Assembly (NCBI RefSeq): GCF_019635465.1
Contig: NZ_JAHBZK010000003.1
Coordinates: forward strand, 1-64,000
Origin: Hydrogenophaga sp.
GTDB lineage: Bacteria > Pseudomonadota > Gammaproteobacteria > Burkholderiales > Burkholderiaceae_C
Reading direction: 5' to 3'
DNA: 64,000 nt
The position numbers and the translations under genes are program-made. How positions within the stretch are numbered: position 1 is the first letter of the stretch; each line of letters opens with the position of its first letter. Shown one piece after another: positions 1 to 8,126 of this stretch. The notes below the pieces were generated by a model, which saw only the letters and a program-made list of their open reading frames with translations, searched no databases and was not told the DNA's origin.

Positions 1-1353
1 GCGCGCGGCGTCGGCGCTTTGGCGCACCGTGCTGGTGAGCTGCTCCATGCTCGCGGCCGTCTCTTGCAGGTTGCTCGCCGTCTGTTCGGTGCGCGCGCTC
101 AGGTCCTGGTTGCCGGTGGCGATTTCGCTGCTGGCGGTGCCAATGTTGTCGGCCGCGCTGCGCAGCTGGCGCATCATGTCCAGGAAGCGCTGGCGCATGT
201 TTTCCACTTCGCGCACCAGCACGCCGACTTCATCGCGGCGGTCGCTGTGGAAGGTCTTGGTCAGGTCGCCCTGGGCCACGGTGGTCACCGCGGTCGTCAA
301 TTCGCGCAGCGGCGCGCTCACGTTGCGACGGATCAGCACGAACAGGCCGGCACCGAGCAGTGCGGTACAGCCCGCCAGCAGTGCCCAGAACAGGTAGATG
401 GTCTGCCAGTGCGAGGCCATGGCCTCGTCGTCAGACACTTCGGCCACGATCCACCAGCCACCGGTCTTGGCGGTTCGCTTGACGGCCCAGGGGCTCTTGA
501 TCGAAGCGTTGTACAGCGGCACCGACGACGGCACGAAGGCGTCCTCGCTGGCGCGCATGGCGGCCAGCATGGGGCCGGCTTGCGGGTTGACTTCCAGCAC
601 CTTCTTGCCAGCCGCGGTGGGGTGCGACACGAAGATGGCTTCGGCGTCGTTGGCGCGCGGCTCGATGATGACCGTGCCGCCGCTTTCGAAGAAGGTGGTC
701 TTTTCGACCAGTCGGTTGAGCGAGGCCTGGAAGTCGGTGATGTCGAAACCGATGAACAGGATGCCGACGATCTTGCCGGCCGCGTCCTTCACGGGTTCGT
801 AGTGCGTCATGTACGGCTTGCCGAACAGCACGGCGCGACCGGTGTAGGTTTTGCCGGCCAGCGTCAAGGCGTAGGCAGGGTGCGCGCGGGCGAGCAGGGT
901 GCCCACGGCACGGTCGCCGTTTTCCTTCTTGAGCGAGGTGGCGATGCGCTCGAAGTCGTCGCCCTTGCGCATGAAGATGGTGGCCACGCCACCGTTGCTC
1001 TTGTTGAAGGTGTCGACTTCGCTGTGGTCACCGTTGAGCAGCATGCCCCAGCTCTTGAGCATGTTGGCCTCGGCGTCCAGCTCGAACACGTCGGCGAACT
1101 TTTGACGGAACGGGCGGTACGCGCGCTCGGTCATCAAACGGGCGGTCGCGTCGAACGCGTCCACGGAATCGGCGACAGCGGCAGCCTTGTCCCCTGCACC
1201 TTGTACCAATCGATCCCGCGAACGGCCTTCGGCGACCACGGCCATGCCGGTGCTGATCACGGCCAGCGTGATCGCCAGCAGGGCCACCGCCTGCAGGGAG
1301 AGACGACGTGCTATCGAGGCGCTGCCGTTTTGGTTATTGCGTTTGAAAAGCAT
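1..1353 (-). CDS. Methyl-accepting chemotaxis protein, Cache type (3' end outside window)
   Basis: Inner-membrane chemoreceptor that passes ligand binding to CheA/CheW. The 451 residues present begin MLFKRNNQNG, followed by a first membrane helix (about 17-40), a periplasmic Cache-like sensor domain (about 45-310; GKTYTGRAVLFGKPYMTHYE and GILFIGFDIT are typical of Cache_3-Cache_2 receptors), a second helix near 325-345 (LLAGCTALLGAGLFVLI), a HAMP domain, and the start of the signalling coiled coil (SSEIATGNQDLSARTEQTAS). The frame is open to base 1, so the kinase-control tip and any pentapeptide are missing. A GGAGA ribosome site lies just upstream of the ATG. The gene lies 39 bases downstream of a broken cheW. 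Identification as a receptor is firm; the ligand is unknown. Confidence 0.93.
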   Translation of the reverse strand, partial: MLFKRNNQNGSASIARRLSLQAVALLAITLAVISTGMAVVAEGRSRDRLVQGAGDKAAAVADSVDAFDATARLMTERAYRPFRQKFADVFELDAEANMLKSWGMLLNGDHSEVDTFNKSNGGVATIFMRKGDDFERIATSLKKENGDRAVGTLLARAHPAYALTLAGKTYTGRAVLFGKPYMTHYEPVKDAAGKIVGILFIGFDITDFQASLNRLVEKTTFFESGGTVIIEPRANDAEAIFVSHPTAAGKKVLEVNPQAGPMLAAMRASEDAFVPSSVPLYNASIKSPWAVKRTAKTGGWWIVAEVSDDEAMASHWQTIYLFWALLAGCTALLGAGLFVLIRRNVSAPLRELTTAVTTVAQGDLTKTFHSDRRDEVGVLVREVENMRQRFLDMMRQLRSAADNIGTASSEIATGNQDLSARTEQTASNLQETAASMEQLTSTVRQSADAAR

Positions 1354-1392
1354 GTCGTGCGTCTCCTTTCGGCGGTGAGGTGTGGGAAGGGC

Positions 1393-1929
1393 TTACTGCA
1401 GCACTTGGGCCGAATCCATCAGGCCCATGTCGGCTGGACATCAGCGTTTGATGTCCATGAGGATCAGCATGCAGTCAACGCTGGCGATGCCGGTGGATGA
1501 ACGAGGTGTCGACCGTGTGTCTTATCTCGGCGGGACGGATGGCGTCGCCAGCCTCAGCTCGGAGCACGTCGGAGACCGAGTCGACGACGGCGCCGACCAC
1601 GGCTGCGCACACCGCCGAGGCGCCGATCAGACGACCACCGCGAAACTGTTGTACTCAACCTTGTCGCAACCCAGTTTGATGCGCAGGTCGACGATCGGCG
1701 TCATCCACACCAGCGCAGATTGACCACGCCCTTGATGAAGCGTTCGGGCGCGTTAAGTAATGCGGGTCGGCTCTTCATAAGAGCGGGATTTCCTGCACGC
1801 GCAGGATGTCGCTGCTGTATTCTCGCCGCCAAGGCGGAAGGTCAGGAATTCGGCGCTGGTCGCCTGGGCAGCGGCTGCGCGCTGGCCTTCCCGGCGGGCA
1901 ATGTGGGTGGCGTCGTGGCGCATGTCCAT
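1393..1929 (-). pseudogene. cheW: Disrupted cheW (chemotaxis coupling protein)
   Basis: CheW is the SH3-like adaptor that couples receptors to CheA. Fragments of it appear in different frames of the minus strand. From the ATG at 1929: EFLTFRLGGE, then YSSDILRVQEI in another frame, then RSYEEPTRIT, APERFIKGVVNLR, PIVDLRIKLGCDKVEYNSFAVVV, AVVDSVSDVL, SSTGIASVDCMLILMDIK and a last piece ADMGLMDSAQVLQ ending at a TAA. Read with frame changes, nearly the whole protein is recognisable, so the damage is mostly single-base indels rather than substitutions. This may be recent gene decay or a poorly resolved stretch of consensus sequence. No intact product can be made as written. Confidence 0.8.
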
Positions 1930-2039
1930 GGTCTCGGTCCTCGGTTGAAGGTAAGGCCAATAGGAATATCGGCCAAGCCCTCCGGGCTGAAGGCCGAAAC
2001 AAAGGGAAGTGGCACGCCAATCCCGACCCGGGGTTGGCA

Positions 2040-3623
2040 GGGCCCTGATGGGCGGTTGTGGCGATCTGGCAAGCGCCTGCCGACTCGATCAGGTGCGAAT
2101 GGGCGACGGCCTGCACCAGTCGGTCGGCCTCGCCGCCGCACGGCGGCGGCGGCGCTCTTCCACCAGCGCCGCATTTTGCTGCGGTCTGGATCCATCTGAC
2201 TGACGCATATCGCCGACCTGCGCCAGACCCGTGCTTTGTTCACGGCTGGCGCCGCTGATGGCGTGCACCACCCGCGCTGATCAGCGGTCGATGGCGGTGC
2301 GCACGTCGCCCATGGTTCGCCCGGCCCGCTGGGCCAATTCCACGCCGTGGCCGTGGCTGGGTCTGAAAGCGGTGCCGATCAAGGTCTTGATCTCCTTGGC
2401 GGCACATCGGCGCTGCGCTGGCGCCAGCCGCGCACCTCGGAGGCCACCACCGCAGCTGCGGCTCTGTTTTGCCGTGGCACGCGCGCGGCTTCCACGGCGG
2501 CATTGCTTTTCGCCGTGATGTTGTCTGAAGGCGATGCCGGTCGATGCACGATGATGCCGATCTTCTGGCTGCTGGCGTTGATGCGCTGCACGCTAACTAT
2601 GTCGGCCACCACCTCGCTCCCCCTTGGCGCCACGCTGGCGGCCTCGTGGGCCCATTGGCTGGCCTGCTCGGCGTGCCCGGCGTTCTGCGCCGCGCGCCCA
2701 TCCTGCTCCATGGCAGGAGGCTGCCGTCTGTTGCAGGGCAGAGGCTCATGTTCTTCGGTGCTTGGCTCAGGTCCTGGTTGCCATGCGCGATCTGCGAGCT
2801 GGCACTGGCCACCGCGGCGCGTGCGTGTTAGCGAGCACGCGCCGACCAGACCAGATACGCCTCGGCCATGCGTCCGGCGGTCGATATCACACTGGTCGGT
2901 CATCGGGTCATGACGGGCACCGTTCAACTCGGGCTGCGGGCGATCGCCCGCACACCGCCTGTACTTCTGTGGGGCTCCTCAGCCGAGCGAGCGCACTGCG
3001 ACGGATGATCCACCACGTGCGCCAGGGCAGCGCCCACGCAGGTGGCGCGCACCAGCAAAGCGTCACCATGCCGAACAAGGCCTCGCGCGGGCGTATCGCG
3101 CGTTCTCTTGATACAGATCGCGCGAGACATCGAGCTGCAGCTGGATCAGATCGCTCAGCACCGACTGCAGGGGATCGGAGCGCGGGTACATCTCGTGCGC
3201 CACCGAAACCATCTGTCCATGTCGTTGCACGCCATCAGGGCGTCGATGCGATCGACCGTGGCGTCAGCGGTGACGAACAGCGCTTCCGACTTGTCGATGA
3301 GACGCTGCTCTCACTCAGCTCGATCGCCGCAGGTCTTCCAGTGGTGCGAATGCTCGCGCGCTTCGGCCACCGCCGCGCGGGCCTGAGCCACCGTCACCGC
3401 CGCCGTCCAGCGCCCAGGCTGGCGTCCACGATGTTCACTGCGTACAGGTCGGACACCTTGGATCTGCGCCAGCGGCACCACGCGATCGTCGTACATGCTG
3501 CGCATATACTTTCTTGCATGGAGGAAGCCCAAAGCAACCACGGCCATCAGGGCCAACAGCAGCCCGCACATCAACATCAATCCGGGTACCGACCCGCATC
3601 GGCTGGCGCAAGGGGATTCATGT
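2040..3623 (-). pseudogene. Disrupted methyl-accepting chemotaxis protein (4HB type)
   Basis: Remnant of a Tar/Tsr-type receptor spread over all three minus-strand frames. From the ATG near 3623: a first membrane helix and four-helix-bundle start (GLLLALMAVVALGFLHARKY, then YDDRVVPLAQI and DLYAVNIVDA), later pieces LIDKSEALF, PLQSVLSDLIQLQLDVSRDL, then signalling-domain pieces SEVVADIV, NAAVEAARV, VVASEVR, QRSADV, and the tail ISGASREQSTGLAQVGDM and QQNAALVEE. Frame changes occur roughly every 50-150 bases, and a stop lies within a few codons of most of them. The 3' boundary is approximate. The order receptor-cheW-receptor suggests a former chemotaxis cassette. Confidence 0.8.
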
Positions 3624-4018
3624 CAAACGCTCCTGGATTGGGGTGGGCCGGTCGCGTCAACATGAAGGAATCTCTTAAGGGCGACGATGACCAGCACGGT
3701 AGCAAACAACCGCTGATCGGTCAGAACTCCGCCGCGCTTGACCCGCTTGAGGCCAATCCGACCGCCAAACCGCGAAAACCGCACACCTTGAAGGGGAATT
3801 CGCCGCGTCGCCGAAGCGTCCCCTCTGATCGCCCCGTGATTTGCCACGTGCACGGATGCACACACTGATGCCCTGCCGCCTGGCTCCCGCGCCCACGCCC
3901 GCCATCGACAGAGCGCTGCCCTGCGGGCCCGCCAAAGCTGATGAAGCCGAGCTTGAGCCAGAAGCGCAGGGCCTGGCCAAGGGGAATGGCCGCGGCGGTG
4001 GTCTGGGGCGCGGTCATT
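3624..4018 (-). pseudogene. chrA: Truncated chromate transporter remnant (chrA N-terminus)
   Basis: The ATG at 4018 overlaps the stop of the rhodanese gene (ATGA). The first 36 or so residues (RFWLKLGFISFGGPAGQ) match the conserved start of ChrA, the CHR-family inner-membrane chromate exporter. After GPAGQ the frame runs into arginine-rich sequence with no membrane helices and stops near 3720. An intact ChrA needs about 400 residues, but fewer than 400 bases remain before the next gene remnant, so most of the gene has been deleted. A hydrophobic piece (LFATVLVIVALKRF) in another frame near 3680 may be a leftover; this is a weak inference. Confidence 0.6.
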
Positions 4019-4406
4019 GCGCGCCTCCGGCGCGGGGCATGGTGGGCAGCGCCACGGCGCGCCACTGGGCGATGTCTTCGGGCGCGTCCACGCCGTCTTC
4101 TCCCCCTTCAATGCCGCCGGCGAGCATCTGCGCCGGCCAGCCAGCCGAGCGCAGCGTGGCCGCGGCTTCGGCGCCCACCTCGTGGCCATACACGCAGTAC
4201 ACCACGACCTCGCGCGGCGCCTGGGTGCGGGCCAGGGCAGCCACGTCCTCGGGCGCGCAGCGCAAGGCGCCGGCCAGCATGCGCGGGCTTTCGGCAAAGC
4301 GGGCTTCACGCCGCACGTCCAGCAGCAGCGGGGCGTCGGTCCGGCCCAGGCGGGCCGCCAGTTGCTGGGGGGTGATGACGGAAACGGGATCGCGAGCGGT
4401 GTCCAT
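4014..4406 (-). CDS. Rhodanese-domain protein, chrA-linked
   Basis: Single-domain rhodanese (sulfurtransferase fold) of 130 residues. It begins MDTARDPVSVITPQQLAARL, has the usual LLLDVRREARF strand, and the active-site loop reads CVYGHEV with the nucleophilic Cys near residue 72. There is no signal peptide, so it should be cytoplasmic. It overlaps the chrA remnant by four bases, as in chromate-resistance operons where a rhodanese or ChrB-like protein precedes ChrA. With chrA broken, its present role is unclear. The domain call is secure; the natural substrate is not known. Confidence 0.85.
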   Translation of the reverse strand: MDTARDPVSVITPQQLAARLGRTDAPLLLDVRREARFAESPRMLAGALRCAPEDVAALARTQAPREVVVYCVYGHEVGAEAAATLRSAGWPAQMLAGGIEGGEDGVDAPEDIAQWRAVALPTMPRAGGAQ

Positions 4407-4502
4407 GGGGAAACTCCAGAAGGTGAGTTGCCAGCACTTGGACGGGACACCGTCTATCCGCGAGGATTCGGGAGGCTGAGATCCCGAGTGACGGATGTTA
4501 TC

Positions 4503-5087
4503 TCAGTCGCGCTCGAAGCGGAACACCGCCGTGGCGGCCCGCAGGTTGGGCAGCCAGCGCACCTCGCGGCCATCCTGCAGCCCGAAGGCGTCAATGATGT
4601 CCAGCGCGTTCTTGCCGGCCAGCACTTCAAAGTCCTTGAAGGTGCCCACGCGGATGTTGGGCGTGTCGTACCACTGGTAGGGCAGGCGCCGCGTCACGGG
4701 CATGCGCCCGCGCAGCACCGCAAGCCGGTTGGGCCAGTGCGCAAAGTTGGGGAAGGCCACGATGCCGCGGCGGCCCACGCGCGCGGTTTCGCGCAGCATG
4801 GTTTCGGCGTTGCGCAGGTGCTGCAGCGTGTCGATCTGCAGCACCACGTCGAAGGAGTTGTCGTCAAACATGGCCAGCCCCTCCTCGAGGTTGAGCTGGA
4901 TGACATTGACGCCGCGCTTCACGCAGGCCAGCACATTGGCGTCGGCGATCTCGATGCCGTAGCCGGTGCAGCCGCGCTCGCGCTGCAGCAGGTCCAGCAG
5001 CGCGCCGTCGCCGCAGCCCAGGTCGAGCACGCGCGAGCCCGGCGGCACCAGCGCGGCGATGGATTTCATGGTGGCGGTATCGCTCAT
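4503..5087 (-). CDS. metW: MetW, SAM-dependent methyltransferase-fold partner of MetX
   Basis: A 194-residue class I methyltransferase-fold protein: [15 protein letters not shown] (motif I, residues 20-34), [15 protein letters not shown], then [17 protein letters not shown] and [14 protein letters not shown], which are specific to MetW. In proteobacteria metW sits directly after metX and works with it in acylating homoserine for methionine synthesis. Here its ATG overlaps the metX stop (ATGA), so the two are translationally coupled and share the upstream SAM-II riboswitch. The last bases of metX just upstream come from a GC-rich repeat. Confidence 0.95.
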   Translation of the reverse strand: MSDTATMKSIAALVPPGSRVLDLGCGDGALLDLLQRERGCTGYGIEIADANVLACVKRGVNVIQLNLEEGLAMFDDNSFDVVLQIDTLQHLRNAETMLRETARVGRRGIVAFPNFAHWPNRLAVLRGRMPVTRRLPYQWYDTPNIRVGTFKDFEVLAGKNALDIIDAFGLQDGREVRWLPNLRAATAVFRFERD

Positions 5088-6487
5088 GAAGAAGCCACCC
5101 CCTCGCTTGCCACTTCGTGTGCTGCGCTGCCCCCCGAGGGGGCCTTCGCGCCTTGGGGCGGCCCGGCGTCGCTCAATACTTTTTCAAAGTACGAGCGCAC
5201 CACGTTGAGGTAGCGCGGGTCTTCCAGCAAGAAGGCGTCGTGCCCGTGCGGCGCGTCGATCTCGGCGTAGGCCACGTCGCGGCGGTTGTCCAGCAGCGCC
5301 TTGACAATTTCGCGGCTGCGCCGGGGGCTGAAGCGCCAGTCGGTGCTGAAGCTGACCAACAGGAAGCGCGCATTGGCGCGCGCCAGGGCGGCGCTGAGGT
5401 TGCCGTCGAACTCGCGCGCGGGGTCGAAGTAGTCGAGCGCGCGGGTGATGAGCAGGTAGGTGTTGGCGTCAAAGTACTCGGTGAACTTGTCGCCCTGGTA
5501 GCGCAGGTAGCTCTCGATCTGGAACTCGACATCCTGCGTGGTGTACTTGTACCCCCACGCTCCACCGCTTTGCGGGTCGCTGCCCCCCGAGGGGGCTGAC
5601 CCGCCTTGGGGCGGCCCGGCGGCGGTGTCCTGTGCCCCCACGCTCCCCACTTCGTGTGGTTCGCTGCCCCCCGAGGGGGCTGACCCGCCTTGGGGCGGCC
5701 CGGCGGCGGGTCGGCTGGCGCTGGCCAGCGCGTCGTTCAGATCAGCCGGCCGCAACGAGCGCCCGAACTTCTCGTTCATGACATCGTCGCTGAGGTAGGT
5801 GATGTGGCCGATCATGCGGGCGATGCGCAATCCGCGGCGCGGCAGGGTGCCTTCGCGCAGGTAGTGGCCGCCGTGGAAGTCGGGGTCCGTCACGATGGCG
5901 CGGCGCGCCACCTCGTTGAACGCGATGTTCTCCGCTGTGAGGTTGGGCGCGCTGGCCACCACCACCGCATGGCGCACCCGCTCGGGGTACTGCAAGGCCC
6001 AGCTCAGCGTCTGCATGCCGCCCAGGCTGCCGCCCATCACCGCCGCCAGCACATCGATGCCCATGGCGTCGAGCAGCCTGGCCTGCGCCTCGACCCAGTC
6101 CTCGACCGTCACCACCGGAAAGTCCGCGCCCCAGGCCTGACCGGTGGCCGGGTTGACATGGGTCGGCCCGGTCGAGCCGAAGCAGGACCCCAGGTTGTTG
6201 ACGCCAATGACGAAGAAACGGTTGGTGTCGACCGGCTTGCCCGGGCCGATCATGTTGTGCCACCAGCCCTCGCTGCGCGGCAGCGGCTGGCCCTGGGCGT
6301 CGGCGTGGTGCCCTGCGACGTGGTGCGAGGCGTTGAGCGCGTGGCACACCAGTACGGCGTTGGATTTGTCGGCGTTGAGGCTGCCGTAGGTCTCGACCAC
6401 CAGCTCGTAGGCGGGCAGCACCGCCCCGCTGCGCAGTTGCAGCGGCTGGTCGAATCGGTAGGTAACGGGGGTGACGATCAAGCGCAT
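5084..6487 (-). CDS. metX: Homoserine O-acyltransferase MetX, with in-frame repeat insertions
   Basis: Alpha/beta-hydrolase enzyme that activates homoserine (acetyl or succinyl donor) in methionine synthesis. Start chosen at [16 protein letters not shown] (467 residues), just after the riboswitch terminator. The catalytic triad is visible: Ser154 in GGSLGGMQ, Asp383 in STDWRFSP, His416 in PHGHDAF. Residues about 257-312 are not part of the family: they are two 28-residue translated copies of a GC-rich repeat ([15 protein letters not shown] twice). They sit between [13 protein letters not shown] and [20 protein letters not shown], which are normally close together. A third copy forms the C-terminus (440-467, [18 protein letters not shown]). 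The frame and triad are intact, so the enzyme is probably functional with a surface loop added. Acyl donor specificity cannot be read here. Confidence 0.93.
   Translation of the reverse strand: MRLIVTPVTYRFDQPLQLRSGAVLPAYELVVETYGSLNADKSNAVLVCHALNASHHVAGHHADAQGQPLPRSEGWWHNMIGPGKPVDTNRFFVIGVNNLGSCFGSTGPTHVNPATGQAWGADFPVVTVEDWVEAQARLLDAMGIDVLAAVMGGSLGGMQTLSWALQYPERVRHAVVVASAPNLTAENIAFNEVARRAIVTDPDFHGGHYLREGTLPRRGLRIARMIGHITYLSDDVMNEKFGRSLRPADLNDALASASRPAAGPPQGGSAPSGGSEPHEVGSVGAQDTAAGPPQGGSAPSGGSDPQSGGAWGYKYTTQDVEFQIESYLRYQGDKFTEYFDANTYLLITRALDYFDPAREFDGNLSAALARANARFLLVSFSTDWRFSPRRSREIVKALLDNRRDVAYAEIDAPHGHDAFLLEDPRYLNVVRSYFEKVLSDAGPPQGAKAPSGGSAAHEVASEGVASS
5092..5168. repeat. GC-rich palindromic repeat, copy 1 (metX 3' end)
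   Basis: Contains the blocks CACTTCGTGTG, CTGCCCCCCGAGGGGGC and CGCCTTGGGGCGGCCCGGC. The blocks CCCCCGAGGGGG and GCCTTGGGGC are inverted repeats. It encodes the last 28 residues of MetX and runs up to the metW start. Two further copies lie 380-540 bases away inside the same gene. It resembles REP-like elements scattered in Comamonadaceae genomes (family knowledge, not checked here). Confidence 0.8.
5552..5624. repeat. GC-rich palindromic repeat, copy 2 (inside metX)
   Basis: Shares with copy 3 the run CTGCCCCCCGAGGGGGCTGA followed by CCCGCCTTGGGGCGGCCCGG. It is tandem with copy 3 at an 84-base period, so the reading frame of metX is kept. The left end (CCCCCACGCTCC) also matches copy 3, but the middle (ACCGCTTTGCGGG) differs from its CACTTCGTGTGG and makes its own small palindrome. 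Confidence 0.85.
5635..5707. repeat. GC-rich palindromic repeat, copy 3 (inside metX)
   Basis: Runs CCCCCACGCTCC, CACTTCGTGTGG, TCGCTGCCCCCCGAGGGGGC, TGACCCGCCTTGGGGCGGCC. Read on the metX strand it gives [20 protein letters not shown]. The palindromic blocks are the same as in copies 1 and 2. Confidence 0.85.
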
Positions 6488-6509
6488 TCCCTGCGCAGGC
6501 AGGGCCAGA

Positions 6510-6545
6510 AAACAAAAACCCGGCACCACCAAAAGGCAGGCCGGG
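6510..6545 (-). terminator. Intrinsic terminator of the metX riboswitch
   Basis: On the minus strand the arms CCCGGC (6545-6540) and GCCGGG (6525-6520) enclose a 14-base loop and are followed by TTTTTGTTTT. It lies between the SAM-II aptamer and the metX start, so it is the likely expression platform. The first three bases of its 5' arm are also the end of GAGACGCCC, which could pair instead with GGGCGCTC of the aptamer. Confidence 0.85.
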
Positions 6546-6553
6546 CGTCTCCG

Positions 6554-6608
6554 AGCTCCCCTTTAGCGGCATTTGTTGAGCGCCCGCAATCTGGATCAAA
6601 TCGGCGCT
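6554..6608 (-). ncRNA. SAM-II riboswitch upstream of metX
   Basis: S-adenosylmethionine aptamer in the metX leader. On the minus strand, P1 is AGCGCC (6608-6603) pairing perfectly with GGCGCT (6584-6579). The enclosed loop starts GATTTGATCC and contains ATTGC. The 3' segment reads CAACAAATGCCGCTAAAGGG, with the conserved AAATG and GCTAAA blocks of SAM-II. These blocks have the same order and spacing as in the alphaproteobacterial metA aptamers. An intrinsic terminator follows within 10 bases, which predicts that high SAM stops transcription of metX-metW. It was recognised by eye, not by covariance model. Confidence 0.85.
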
Positions 6609-6616
6609 GGGGCGGC

Positions 6617-6645
6617 AGTATACGCCCCGATTCGGGGCATTTGGG
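6617..6645 (-). promoter_or_regulatory. Probable metX promoter with a 15-base palindrome in its spacer
   Basis: On the minus strand a TATACT -10 element (6622-6617) lies 8 bases upstream of the first P1 base of the riboswitch, a fitting place for transcription to start. A perfect inverted repeat, GCCCCGA-N-TCGGGGC (6624-6638), fills the spacer region. The -35 is poor (CCCAAA). The palindrome could be an operator; that is inference. Confidence 0.5.
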
Positions 6646-6859
6646 GGTGCCGGGCCTGTTGTACGCACGCATCGGGCGACGAGCCGTACAGCGCCGGCCC
6701 GCTTTTTGTCACCTTCGACGCGACAAACGGCGCATAATGCCCCGGCGTCCGTGGTAACCGGCCGCATGTCAAGTGATCGGTTGGTTTCGCGCGCTGCATT
6801 TGTGTGCCGGACGACGGGGCTCCATCGCTTCCTTCCAGTGTTTTGAGGAGTCCCTTTTC

Positions 6860-7252
6860 ATGGGCAACAAGCTTTACGTCGGCAACCTGCCGTATTCCGT
6901 GCGTGACGAAGACCTGAGCCAGGCTTTTTCCGCCTATGGTTCGGTCAACAGCGCCAAGGTCATGATGGAGCGCGAGACCGGCCGTTCCAAAGGTTTCGGC
7001 TTTGTCGAGATGGGCAGCGACGCTGAAGCGCAATCGGCGATCGAAGGCATGAACGGCCAGTCGCTCGGCGGCCGCAGCCTGGTGGTCAACGAAGCCCGCC
7101 CGATGGAACCCCGCCCGCCCCGCACCGGTGGCGGTGGCTTCGGTGGTGGCCGTCGCGAAGGCGGCTTTGGTGGCGGCGGCCAGGATGGCGGCTTCCGCAG
7201 CCCCTATGGCAACGGTGGTCGCCGTGATGGCGGTGGCCGCGGCGGCTACTGA
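6860..7252 (+). CDS. Glycine-rich RNA-binding protein (single RRM)
   Basis: A 130-residue protein with one RNA recognition motif: RNP2 is KLYVGNLPYS (residues 4-13) and RNP1 is KGFGFVEM (about 46-53). A glycine/arginine-rich tail follows (GGGGFGGGRREGGFGGGG...). This is the cyanobacterial-Rbp-like type found in many proteobacteria, often cold-induced, and likely to act on RNA folding or stability. Start chosen at MGNKLYVG because GAGGAG lies 11 bases upstream; the longer frame adds 29 unrelated residues. A strong intrinsic terminator follows. The region shared with the divergent metX leader is about 370 bases. Confidence 0.92.
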   Translation: MGNKLYVGNLPYSVRDEDLSQAFSAYGSVNSAKVMMERETGRSKGFGFVEMGSDAEAQSAIEGMNGQSLGGRSLVVNEARPMEPRPPRTGGGGFGGGRREGGFGGGGQDGGFRSPYGNGGRRDGGGRGGY

Positions 7253-7276
7253 TCCGTCAAGGCACCTGCCTGAAAC

Positions 7277-7309
7277 AGGCCCCAAGGCTTCGCGCCTGGG
7301 GCCTTTTTG
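7277..7309 (+). terminator. Intrinsic terminator after the RNA-binding protein gene
   Basis: Stem AGGCCCCAAGG / CCTGGGGCCT with a short CTTCGCG loop, followed by TTTTT. It sits 25 bases after the stop codon, in front of the convergent SDR gene. Confidence 0.9.
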
Positions 7310-7322
7310 TTGCCTGCATGGT

Positions 7323-8126
7323 TCAGTGGCGACCCTCGCCCTCGCGGTGCTTGCGCGGGCGACCCGCCAGCAAACGGTCGAACCAGGCGTTGGGCAGTGC
7401 GCGCAGCAGCTTGGCCACCACACCCATCTGCCACGGAATCACCCGGTAGCTCATGCCCGCTTCGATGGCCTTGAAGGCCCGATCGGCAAAGACCTCGGGT
7501 GAGAGCAGGAAGGGCATGGCATACCGGTTCTCCTGCGTGAGCGGCGTATCGACATAGCCGGGCAGCAAGGTGACCACCGCCACGCCACTGCCACGCAGTT
7601 CGCCACGCAGGCTTTCGCAATAGGCCACGACAGCGGCCTTGCTCGCGCAGTAGGCCCCATGTCCGGGCAGGCCACGGATGGCCGCCACGCTGGCGATGCC
7701 GACCAGCGCGCCCTGACCGCGTGCGCGCATGGCCGCCACGAAGGGGTGAAAGGTCGCCGCCATCCCCACGTTGTTGGTGGCAAAAGTGCGCGAAAGCACC
7801 GAGATGTCCTCGCGCTGCGCGGTGTCCATACCCACGCTGATGCCGGCGTTGGCGATCACCACCTGGGGCACCCCCATGTCGGCCAGGCAGCGCTGACCCG
7901 CCTGCACGACCGCATCGACGTCGGCGACATCGGCGCGGTAGACACCGCAGGCCCGCTCGTCCAGCCCGCGCTCGGCGGCCCACCGACGCAGTTCTTCGTC
8001 ACGCCGGGCGAACAGTGCCAAGCGGTAGCCCGCGCGCAGGTACCGGTCGGCCAGCGCCTGACCAATGCCGCTGGACGCGCCCGTGATGACCGCCAATGGA
8101 CGAGAGTCGGTGTGTGAAGTCGTCAT
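7323..8126 (-). CDS. Short-chain dehydrogenase/reductase
   Basis: A classical SDR of 267 residues: cofactor loop TGASSGIGQALA (residues 15-26), NAG in IANAGIS, and the catalytic Ser/Tyr/Lys set with YCASKAAV. NAD(P)-dependent oxidoreductase; the substrate is unknown. It overlaps the lptC stop by four bases, so it belongs to the kdsD-kdsC-lptC transcription unit and occupies the place where lptA and lptB are often found. Whether it contributes to envelope biogenesis is inference from position only. Confidence 0.88.
   Translation of the reverse strand: MTTSHTDSRPLAVITGASSGIGQALADRYLRAGYRLALFARRDEELRRWAAERGLDERACGVYRADVADVDAVVQAGQRCLADMGVPQVVIANAGISVGMDTAQREDISVLSRTFATNNVGMAATFHPFVAAMRARGQGALVGIASVAAIRGLPGHGAYCASKAAVVAYCESLRGELRGSGVAVVTLLPGYVDTPLTQENRYAMPFLLSPEVFADRAFKAIEAGMSYRVIPWQMGVVAKLLRALPNAWFDRLLAGRPRKHREGEGRH

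Noticed and set aside
19-1500. 493-codon open frame on the plus strand over the chemoreceptor
   Set aside because: It is an antisense shadow. The minus strand encodes a clear Cache-HAMP-MCP protein, and the plus-strand translation is His/Ala/Gly-rich with no domain.
2624-3868. 414-codon open frame on the plus strand
   Set aside because: It crosses the boundary of two minus-strand gene remnants, is Arg/Ala/His-rich, and has no recognisable domain or ribosome site.
5092-5707. CRISPR-like array
   Set aside because: Only three copies, with uneven spacing and palindromic units inside a coding gene; no cas genes. Better explained as REP-like elements.
6706-6738. Possible promoter of the RNA-binding protein gene (TTGTCA and CATAAT)
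   Set aside because: The spacing of 21 bases is too long for a normal sigma-70 promoter, so it was not listed as a feature.
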